Both the position numbers and the translations under genes were made by a program. The notes beneath the pieces were generated by a model that saw only the letters and a list, made by a program, of their open reading frames with translations, ran no database searches and was not told the DNA's origin. DNA of 64,000 nt from Aurantimonas sp965217685. Lineage in GTDB: Bacteria > Pseudomonadota > Alphaproteobacteria > Rhizobiales > Rhizobiaceae. The stretch's first letter is position 1. Every line of letters starts with the position of its first letter. Location of the stretch: positions 1,550,001 through 1,614,000 of the forward strand of contig CBDCIZ010000003.1 in assembly GCA_965217685.1 (NCBI GenBank). The letters run 5' to 3'. This document shows positions 53,914 through 61,635 of this stretch, piece by piece.

Positions 53914-54747
53914 ATGATCAGCCGCATCGAGACCCGCTTTCGCGCCCTTGCCGAGGAAGGCCGACCGGCCTTCGTGACTTTCGTCATGGCCGGCGATCCC
54001 GACCATGAGACGGCGTTGAAGATCGCTAAGGCGCTGCCGGCGGCGGGCGCCGATATCATCGAGCTCGGCATGCCGTTTTCCGATCCGATGGCCGACGGGC
54101 CGGCGATCCAGAAGGCCGGCTTGCGCGCCCTTAATTCCGGCGAGAGCCTGAAGAAGACCCTTGATCTGGTGCGCGAATTCCGAAAAGGGAACGACGCGAC
54201 GCCGATCGTCTTGATGGGCTACTTCAACCCGGTCTACATCTACGGCGTCGAGCGCTTCGTGCCGGACGCGCTGGCGGCCGGCGTCGACGGGCTGATCGTC
54301 GTCGACCTGCCGCCCGAGATGGACGACGAGCTCTGTCTGCCGGCGCTGAAGGCCGGCCTCGCCTTCATTCGCCTGGCGACGCCCACCACCGACGACAAGC
54401 GCCTGCCGGCGGTGCTGAAGAACACCTCGGGCTTCGTCTATTACGTCTCGATCACCGGCATCACCGGCTCGGCGGCGCCCGATGCCGGCAAGGTCTCGTC
54501 GGCGGTCTCGCGCATCAAGCAGCACACGGATCTGCCGGTCTGCGTCGGCTTCGGCGTCACCTCGGCGCAGCAGGCCCGCGAGATCGGCCGGGCGGCGGAC
54601 GGCGTCGTCGTCGGTTCGGCGATCGTCAAGGCGATCGAGAATTCGCTGGAGGGTGGAAAGGCCGGATCGGGAACGGTCAAGGCGGTCACCGATCTGGTGT
54701 CGGAGATCGCCGGCGGTGTCCGGGCCGCGCGCCTCGCCGACGCCTGA
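53914..54747 (+). CDS. trpA: Tryptophan synthase alpha chain
   Basis: Cleaves indole-3-glycerol phosphate to indole, 277 residues. Catalytic Glu and Asp are in DIIELGMPFSDPMADGP (about residues 48-64). VLMGYFNPVYIYG, GLIVVDLPPEM, YYVSITGITGS and the phosphate loop VVVGSAIVKAIE follow. AAGGA lies upstream of the ATG. The 111-base gap after trpB is larger than usual for this pair, and a further 192 bases separate it from accD. Confidence 0.98.
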   Translation: MISRIETRFRALAEEGRPAFVTFVMAGDPDHETALKIAKALPAAGADIIELGMPFSDPMADGPAIQKAGLRALNSGESLKKTLDLVREFRKGNDATPIVLMGYFNPVYIYGVERFVPDALAAGVDGLIVVDLPPEMDDELCLPALKAGLAFIRLATPTTDDKRLPAVLKNTSGFVYYVSITGITGSAAPDAGKVSSAVSRIKQHTDLPVCVGFGVTSAQQAREIGRAADGVVVGSAIVKAIENSLEGGKAGSGTVKAVTDLVSEIAGGVRAARLADA

Positions 54748-54939
54748 GGGTGGGCGTCGGGGGGGCAGACAGGCGCCGCGAAAACGGCTGGAGCATCGTC
54801 TTTGCCTCTGGCCGAAAGCGCGGACTGGAACGCTTCGGCGCCGCCGAGATCGCACGGCGTGCCGCCGAACGCCTTGCCAAGGCCCGATTGAACGTCCATG
54901 TGCCACCCAGCGCTTTGATATAACGGGACAGCTTGAACC

Positions 54940-55905
54940 GTGAACTGGATTACCAACTACGTCCGCCCGAAGATATCGAGTTTGCTCGCCACCCGCGAGG
55001 TGCCCGAGAACCTCTGGATCAAATGCCCCGAAACCGGGGAGATGGTCTTTCACAAGGACCTGGAAGCCAACCAGTGGGTCATTCCGTCCTCCGGCTTCCA
55101 CATGCGGATCCGCGCCAGGGATCGGCTGAAGGCGTTTCTCGACAATGGCGCCTTCGAGGCGATCGAGCTGCCCAAGGCGCCGGTCGATCCCCTGAAATTC
55201 CGCGATTCCAAGCGCTACACCGACCGGCTGAAGGAATACCGCGCCAAGGCCGAGATGGACGACGCGATCCTCGCCGCCAAGGGCGATCTCGGCGGCATCG
55301 CGATCGTGGCCGTCGTCCAGGATTTCGCCTTCATGGGCGGCTCGCTCGGCATGGCGGCGGGCGAGGCGATCATCCGCGCCTTCGAGGTGGCGATCGCCGA
55401 GCGCCGGCCTCTGGTGCTGTTCTCGGCCTCCGGCGGCGCCCGCATGCAGGAGGGCATCCTGTCGTTGATGCAACTGCCTCGCACCACGGTCGCGGTGGAG
55501 ATGCTGAAGGAGGCGGGGCTTCCCTACATCGTCGTCCTGACCAATCCGACCGCCGGCGGCGTCACGGCGTCATACGCCATGCTCGGCGACGTCCACATCG
55601 CCGAGCCGGGCGCCGTCATCGGCTTTGCCGGCGCCCGCGTCATCGAGCAGACGATCCGCGAAAAACTACCCGAGGGGTTCCAGCGCGCCGAATATCTGAT
55701 GGCGCATGGCATGGTCGACATGGTCGTCCACCGCCACGAGCTGACCGCGACCATCGGCAATCTCTTGAAACTCCTGACCAGGGCACCGGCCGATCTGTCG
55801 CCCGGCGTCGAGCCGGAACACGACAGCCAGGACGCGGCCCCGGCGACGAGCGTCGAGGCGCGCGAAACGGCGGCACGTCCGGCCGAGCCGCTGCCGGCAT
55901 CCTGA
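54940..55905 (+). CDS. accD: Acetyl-CoA carboxylase carboxyltransferase subunit beta, zinc ribbon degenerate
   Basis: Beta subunit of the carboxyltransferase that makes malonyl-CoA with AccA, 321 residues. The crotonase-fold core shows DFAFMGGSLGMAAGEAI, LFSASGGARMQEGILSLMQ and LTNPTAGGVTASYAMLGD. Usual AccD has an N-terminal C-x2-C-x15-C-x2-C zinc ribbon. Here the equivalent reads KCPETGEMVF and VIPSSGFHMRI, keeping one of four cysteines, so zinc binding is lost. Rhizobial AccD proteins show the same pattern as I recall. The C-terminus is a disordered acidic/Ala-rich tail. The start is GTG 54940. folC follows by 55 bases. Confidence 0.97.
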   Translation: MNWITNYVRPKISSLLATREVPENLWIKCPETGEMVFHKDLEANQWVIPSSGFHMRIRARDRLKAFLDNGAFEAIELPKAPVDPLKFRDSKRYTDRLKEYRAKAEMDDAILAAKGDLGGIAIVAVVQDFAFMGGSLGMAAGEAIIRAFEVAIAERRPLVLFSASGGARMQEGILSLMQLPRTTVAVEMLKEAGLPYIVVLTNPTAGGVTASYAMLGDVHIAEPGAVIGFAGARVIEQTIREKLPEGFQRAEYLMAHGMVDMVVHRHELTATIGNLLKLLTRAPADLSPGVEPEHDSQDAAPATSVEARETAARPAEPLPAS

Positions 55906-55960
55906 GGCGGTTTTTCATGCGCACGACCGCCGCCTTCTTCCCCGTCATTCGATCGCGCCC

Positions 55961-57296
55961 GTGAGCACGACCTCGCTCGCCTCGGCCGAAATCGATGCCC
56001 TGATGCTGAAGCATCCCAAGGGCTTCGACCTCTCGCTCGACCGGATCAGGCGGCTGCTCGCCGATCTCGGCGACCCGCAGATGCGGCTGCCACCGGTGAT
56101 CCACATCGCCGGCACCAACGGCAAGGGCTCGGTCACCGCTTTCTGCCGGGCGGTCCTGGAAGGCGATGGCCGCTCGGTCCACGCCCACACCTCGCCGCAT
56201 CTCGTCAACTGGCACGAGCGCTATCGGTTGGGCCGCGAGAACGCGCCGGGGCTTCTCGTCGACGACCGCACGCTGGCCGATGCCGTCGCCCGCGCCGCCG
56301 AGGTCAATGCCGGCGCGCCGATCACAGTCTTCGAGATCCTGACAGCCGTCACCTTCCTGCTGTTCGCCGGCCATCCGGCCGACGTCGCGTTGATCGAGGT
56401 CGGCCTCGGCGGGCGCTTCGACGCGACCAACGTCATCGCCAAACCTGTGGCGACGGTGATCACCTCGATCTCTCTCGATCACCAGTCCTATCTCGGCGAC
56501 AAGGTCGAACTGATCGCGGCGGAAAAGGGCGGCATCATCAAGCGTGGCGTGCCCGTCATCGTCGGCCAGCAGAGCGAATCCGTCGCTCTCGACGTCCTGA
56601 CCGCCATGGCCGATCGGGCCGGTGCACCACTCCTCGTCTACGGCCAGGACTTCTTCGCCTATGAAGAGCATGGCCGCATGGTCTATCAGGACGAGGCCGG
56701 GCTCCTCGACCTGCCGATGCCGAAGCTGCCGGGCCGCCACCAATTGTCGAATGCCGCGACCGCTATCGCGACGTTGCGCCATGCCGGCTTCGACCCGAGC
56801 CGGGAGGCGATCGAAAAGGGCCTCTCGCACGTCGAGTGGCCGGCGCGCATGCAGCAGATCAACTCGGGCCCTTTGTATCGCGCCGCGGTGCCGGGCTCCG
56901 AACTCTGGCTCGACGGTGGCCACAATCCGGGCGCCGGCATCGCCATTGCCGAGACGCTGGCGGACCTCGAGGATCGCGTCTCCCGGCCGCTCTTCCTGAT
57001 CGTCGGCATGATCAACACCAAGGATCCGGTCGGTTTCTTCAAGGCCTTCGACGGCATCGCCCGGCATGTCTTCACCGTGCCGGTCGACCAGTCGGACGCC
57101 GGCATCGACCCGGTCGTGCTCGCCATGGCTGCCGGCGATGCCGGTCTCGACGCCGAGCCATGCGCTTCGGTCGAGGAGGCGATCCGCATGGTCTCGGCCG
57201 GCTGGGACGGTGGCATCGCCCCGCGCTTTCTCGTCTGCGGCTCGCTCTATCTCGCCGGTGCGGTCTCTGGCCGAAAGCAAGCTCGTCCCGCGCTGA
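55961..57296 (+). CDS. folC: Folylpolyglutamate/dihydrofolate synthase, frameshifted near the 3' end
   Basis: Adds glutamate to folates. The start is GTG 55961. The protein shows the P-loop HIAGTNGKGSVTAF at about residues 47-60, SPHLVNWHERYR, VGLGGRFDATNV, ISLDHQSYLGDK, HQLSNAATAIATLRHAG and LWLDGGHNPGAG. The family normally ends soon after LYLAGAVLAE. Here the frame reads LYLAGAVSGRKQ. The expected LAESKLVPR-stop lies one frame over, after the run TCTCT at about 57264-57268. Dropping one base there gives a 444-residue protein ending at 57296, a normal length. As sequenced the frame stays open to 57823 and would run antisense across all of trxA. I give the end of the ancestral gene. Confidence 0.9.
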
Positions 57297-57355
57297 TTGC
57301 CGCCGATCGAACATCCTCGGCGGGTTCGAACCGACGATTGCCTTTGATCCGTCAG

Positions 57356-57393
57356 GCAAGAAGGCTCGGGCGTGTCCACCTGGGCCTTCTTGC
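57356..57393 (-). terminator. Possible terminator between folC and trxA
   Basis: GCAAGAAGGC (57356-57365) and its complement GCCTTCTTGC (57384-57393), with an 18-base loop that can pair further. It lies 29 bases after the trxA stop, between convergent genes. No clear T-tract follows. Confidence 0.4.
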
Positions 57394-57421
57394 GATTCAC
57401 GTGAAACAGGATGGCGCCGGA

Positions 57422-57742
57422 TCAGGCGGCGGCGTTCTTGATCCAGTCGAGAAGCTTGGACTTCGACTGGGCGCCGACCATCGTGTCGGCGTGCTTGCCG
57501 TCCTTGAAGATCATCAGCGTCGGAATCGAGCGAATGCCGAACTGGGCGGCGATGTCGGGGTTCTCGTCGATGTTCACCTTGGCGATCTGGATGTTGTCCA
57601 TCTCGTTGGAGATTTCTTCGAGGCTCGGCGCGATCATCTTGCAGGGGCCGCACCATTCGGCCCAGAAATCGACGACGACGGTCTTGTCGTTGTCGAGAAC
57701 GTCCGACTTGAAGCTGTTGGTGTCGACTGTCTTCGTGGCCAT
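57422..57742 (-). CDS. trxA: Thioredoxin
   Basis: General cytosolic disulfide reductase of 106 residues. The active site is FWAEWCGPCKMIAP with cysteines 31 and 34; the cis-proline loop is IRSIPTLMIFKDG. ATG 57742 follows GAGGAG; an in-frame extension of 20 residues upstream is not family-like. It is downstream of addA by 56 bases on the same strand, probably the last gene of addB-addA-trxA, a conserved alphaproteobacterial order. It would be covered by antisense reading of the frameshifted folC. Confidence 0.97.
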   Translation of the reverse strand: MATKTVDTNSFKSDVLDNDKTVVVDFWAEWCGPCKMIAPSLEEISNEMDNIQIAKVNIDENPDIAAQFGIRSIPTLMIFKDGKHADTMVGAQSKSKLLDWIKNAAA

Positions 57743-57798
57743 GGATGGCTCCTCAAAATCCGATGTGACTCCACAGGTATAAGCGGCACTGCGGCAAA

Positions 57799-60700
57799 TC
57801 AAGCGGAGCGCGTCATCGCTTGACGCTGCGTTGCGCCTTCGGATGACGGCGGGCCCTTCTTCCCTCCCGGCTCGCCGGATCGCCGCCCGGCGAGCGCCGC
57901 CTCCATGGTCGCCGCATCGAGCGCGATCAGGCGCGGCGCCTCGGTGAAGAGCAGTGCCGCGGCGATAGACCGGCCGGGATAGAGCGGCTTCAGGAGTTCG
58001 CGGTAAAGCGCGAGTTGCAGGACATAGGCCGGCGGCACGTCCGCCAGCGTCTGCGGCGCCGGGCGATTGGTCTTGTAGTCGACGACGAGCACTTCGGTCT
58101 CGGTCACCGCCACCCGGTCGATCGTGCCGTTGACGCGGTAGCGCTTGCCGCCGAGCGAGACGTCGCCGGAGACGGTGACCTCGGCGCGGCTCGCGGGCGC
58201 AAAGATCGGCGCGAAGGCCGGCAAATCCATCACGGCGAAGACTTGGTCGATAAGGGCGGCGTGGTCGCGCGGGCCCATCTCGTGGGTGGCATTGGCAGCG
58301 AAGGTCTCGGCGGCCTTGCGGCGCCCCTCTGGTGGCAGATCGGGCAGCACCTGCAGGAGCTTGTGGACGAAGAGGCCCCGGCGGATCGCGAAGGACGGCC
58401 GCGTCTCATGGGCCGGCCCGAGGACCGGGGACACGAAGGCGGGCTTTTCGGGCGCCTCTGCGCCGCCGCCGTCGACCGGCCCGGCGTCCTCGGCGTCCTC
58501 GGCATCTCCGGTCGTCGCCAGGGCCGCGCTGTCTCTCGTTCCCTCGTCGCGTTCGATCTCGGCGCTGTCGCTCGCCGAGGAGGGCGAGAGCGGCCGCGGC
58601 GGCAGGATTTCCGCCGGCAGCGGTGACAGGTCGAAGGGCACGGAATCCGGTCCCGTCTCCTCTGCCGGCGACTCCATCCCGGCAGCGGACGCGACCACGC
58701 CGCGCCTGCCGACCCGCCAGCCGGCGATCTCGCCGGCTTCGTCCCGCAGCGTTTCGAAGCCTGCCTGCGCTGCCAGCACCACCGAGACGCGCTGCAGCCA
58801 GGAGGCCTCGTTCGGCCCGCGCGATCCGGCAACGCCGCAGACCACCAGCCGGTCGGCGGCACGGGTCATGCCGACATAGAGCAGCCGGCGATACTCCTCT
58901 TCGGCGCGGGTCTTTTCCGCCCCTTTCAGGATTTCCAGCGCCTCGTTCTCAAGGTCTTTGCCTGCGGCCCATAAAAAGCCCGGCGCCTGGCCGTCCACGA
59001 GCCCTTTCATCCCCGTCCACTCCATCAGCTTCGAGCCGTGGGCGGCGTGGAACGGCGCCGAGCCGGGATCGACGAGGAAGACGATCGGCGCCTCCAGTCC
59101 CTTGGAGGCGTGGGTGGTCATGATCCGCACCTCGCCGCGGCCTTGCTCCATTTCCCGCTTGATCTGAGGCGGTGAGGCGGCGAGGCGTGACAGGAAGGCG
59201 TCGAGACCGGGCTCGCCGGCGTCTTCCTCGCCGAGCGCGAGGTCGAGGAAGGCGTCGATGGGCTCGCCGGCGTCGGAGCCGAGCCGGCCGGTGAGCCTTG
59301 CCCTCCCGCCCTCGGGGCCGAGAATTCGCGCGAAGAAGGAAAAGATCGTCTCGAAGCCGGCGCGGCGGCGCAGCTCTTCCAGCCGCTCCAGCGCCGCCCT
59401 GCACTTGGCAAGGAAGCTCGCTGTCGCCTCATCGGGAAAGAAGTCCGGCACGCGAACGAGACCGCCCTCGGCGCACAGCCGCCGAAGGCCGAGGGACAGC
59501 GGCTCGTGCTCGTCGCGAGACAGAGCGAGGCCCATCAGCTCGTTGTCGGAAAAATCGAAGAAGGGCGATTTCAAAACGGCGGCGAGCGAGAGATCGTCGT
59601 CGAAATTGGCGACAGCCCGGCCGAGCGCCATCAGATCCTTCACCGCGATGTGGTCGGTGATCATCAGCCGGTCGGCACCGGCGACAGGTATTCCCTCTTT
59701 CCCAAGCGCACTCGCCATCGCTGCAACAAATCCGGAGCGCTTTCGCACAAGCACAAGCACATCGCCGGCGGTCAGCGGCCGGGTCGCGCCCTTGTGGACG
59801 ATGGGATCGCCGAGCCAGTCCTTGATCGTCGCCGCGATGCGTCGCGCGAGACGGTTGGCCGGCGAATTCGCCGGTTCGCTATCCACCGGCAAAAGCCAGT
59901 CGCGCGGCTCGGTCCGGCTCTCCGCGACGAAGGCCGGCCAGGCTTCGACGAGGCCGGGCGCGTCGCCGCGCGCCGTCTGGTGCGCTGGCGCCTCGCCGGT
60001 CGAGGTCAGACCCTGGCGGTTCTGTTCGTCGGCAAACACCGCATCGACGGCGGCGAGGATGTCGGAGGCGGTACGGAACGACTGGGTGAGCTCGATACGC
60101 TCGAAGGCGGCCTTGGCGCCTGTGGCACGCGCCTCCATTGCCCGCCGCTCGGCGTCGAACATCAGCGGCGAGGCCCCCTGGAAGGAATAGATCGACTGCT
60201 TCTCGTCGCCGACGGCAAAGACCGTGCGCGAGACGTTGCGCGCCGTCTCGCCCTCAAAGAAGGCCCCGACCAGTTGCCGCATCACCTGCCATTGCCGCGG
60301 ACTGGTATCCTGCGCCTCGTCGATCAGCACGTGGTCGATGCCGGCGTCGAGTTTGTAATGCACCCAGCTTGCGGCGTCGGAGCGCGTCAAAAGTTCGGCG
60401 GTGCGCACGATCAGATCCTCGAAATCGAGCCGCCCGCGCCGCCGCTTCAGCATCGCATAGTCGCGCTCCAGCGTTTCGGCGAGAACGAGCGCGGCGGTGC
60501 TGGCCCTGAACAGCGCCAGCGAGGCGAGGCGTTCCTCGGTGGCGAGGACATGGGCGGCGAGCGCCTCCAGCCGCTCGGCAAAATCCGGCATGGCGTCGGT
60601 GACCGCCTTGGTCGCGACGCTGGAAGCCTTGTAGGCGCCACCGTCCTTTTTCAGGCAGAGCGCCTTGAGGGCGGCATAGCCGTCTGCCGGCGTCTTCGCC

Positions 60701-61635
60701 TCAACGATCGCGGCGAGCTTTTCGACCAGGGCTTCGTCGGTCTTCCTGCTGCTGTTGGCCGCGACTGCGGCAGCCGCCCGGCAGAAGGCGACATCGAAGC
60801 CGGGCACGGGAATGGCGTAGGCGACGATGTCCGCCTCGTCCTCGCCGTCCCGCAATCCGAGCGCCGTGCGCATGAACGCGATCGCTGGATCGAGACCACC
60901 GGCGTCGTCGATATGGCGGCGGATCGCGTCGCGCTTTCTGACGATTTCGCCGATCAACTGATCGAGCCCCCATTCACCGGCGAGTGCCAGCGCCGTCGAG
61001 AAGGCTTCGGCCAGTTTCGCCGCGTCGCGCGGCGAATTGGTAAGCCGGCTTGCGGAAGTGATCAGCCGGCGTCGCGCCTCGCCGAGAAGCGCCGCGCTTT
61101 CCGCGTCGTCCAGCACCTCGAAATGGCCCGGTACGTTTGCCTCCAGCGGAAACTGGTGGAGGATCGCCTCGCAGAAGGCGTGGATCGTCTGGATTTTCAG
61201 ACCCCCCGGCGTTTCCAGAGCCGACGCGAAAAGTCTGCGGGCATCGGCGAGGCGCGCGGCGTTCGGCGGGCGACCGTCGAGGCTTTCGATCTCCCCGGAA
61301 AGCTTTTCCGGCGTCGCCGTCGCCCAGCCGGCGAGGCGCTTGAAGACGCGGCCGGACATCTCGGCAGCCGCCGCCCTGGTGTAGGTGAGGCAGAGGATCT
61401 TCGACGGTTCCGTGCCGGCCAGCAGCAGCCGCACCACCCGCTCGGTCAGGACATGCGTCTTGCCCGAGCCGGCATTCGCCGACACGAACACCGACAGGTT
61501 CGGATCGGCCGCGACCCGTTGCCGTGCGATCGTCGCGTCGATGCCGATGAAGCCGCCGTTTGCACTGGTGGGTGCGCGGTCTGCGCTGCCATTGCCGTTG
61601 CCGTTACCTCGGCTCGTCATGGTCCGGTCGTCCAT
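57799..61635 (-). CDS. addA: Double-strand break repair helicase-nuclease AddA
   Basis: Large subunit of the AddAB recombination complex, the alphaproteobacterial counterpart of RecBCD: a UvrD-type helicase with a C-terminal nuclease, 1278 residues. Walker A is SANAGSGKTHVLTERVV (about residues 52-68). Motif II DEAQDTS follows, then VGDEKQSIYSFQGA, MTTHASKGLEAPIVFL and RRLLYVGMTRAADRL. The PD-(D/E)xK nuclease is visible as NGTIDRV, then VLVVDYKTNRPAP near residue 1190. ATG 61635 overlaps the addB stop by one base (TGATG); a 17-codon extension upstream lies within addB and is rejected. It is longer than many AddA proteins, partly through an acidic insert around residue 1010-1070. Confidence 0.96.
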   Translation of the reverse strand: MDDRTMTSRGNGNGNGSADRAPTSANGGFIGIDATIARQRVAADPNLSVFVSANAGSGKTHVLTERVVRLLLAGTEPSKILCLTYTRAAAAEMSGRVFKRLAGWATATPEKLSGEIESLDGRPPNAARLADARRLFASALETPGGLKIQTIHAFCEAILHQFPLEANVPGHFEVLDDAESAALLGEARRRLITSASRLTNSPRDAAKLAEAFSTALALAGEWGLDQLIGEIVRKRDAIRRHIDDAGGLDPAIAFMRTALGLRDGEDEADIVAYAIPVPGFDVAFCRAAAAVAANSSRKTDEALVEKLAAIVEAKTPADGYAALKALCLKKDGGAYKASSVATKAVTDAMPDFAERLEALAAHVLATEERLASLALFRASTAALVLAETLERDYAMLKRRRGRLDFEDLIVRTAELLTRSDAASWVHYKLDAGIDHVLIDEAQDTSPRQWQVMRQLVGAFFEGETARNVSRTVFAVGDEKQSIYSFQGASPLMFDAERRAMEARATGAKAAFERIELTQSFRTASDILAAVDAVFADEQNRQGLTSTGEAPAHQTARGDAPGLVEAWPAFVAESRTEPRDWLLPVDSEPANSPANRLARRIAATIKDWLGDPIVHKGATRPLTAGDVLVLVRKRSGFVAAMASALGKEGIPVAGADRLMITDHIAVKDLMALGRAVANFDDDLSLAAVLKSPFFDFSDNELMGLALSRDEHEPLSLGLRRLCAEGGLVRVPDFFPDEATASFLAKCRAALERLEELRRRAGFETIFSFFARILGPEGGRARLTGRLGSDAGEPIDAFLDLALGEEDAGEPGLDAFLSRLAASPPQIKREMEQGRGEVRIMTTHASKGLEAPIVFLVDPGSAPFHAAHGSKLMEWTGMKGLVDGQAPGFLWAAGKDLENEALEILKGAEKTRAEEEYRRLLYVGMTRAADRLVVCGVAGSRGPNEASWLQRVSVVLAAQAGFETLRDEAGEIAGWRVGRRGVVASAAGMESPAEETGPDSVPFDLSPLPAEILPPRPLSPSSASDSAEIERDEGTRDSAALATTGDAEDAEDAGPVDGGGAEAPEKPAFVSPVLGPAHETRPSFAIRRGLFVHKLLQVLPDLPPEGRRKAAETFAANATHEMGPRDHAALIDQVFAVMDLPAFAPIFAPASRAEVTVSGDVSLGGKRYRVNGTIDRVAVTETEVLVVDYKTNRPAPQTLADVPPAYVLQLALYRELLKPLYPGRSIAAALLFTEAPRLIALDAATMEAALAGRRSGEPGGKKGPPSSEGATQRQAMTRSA

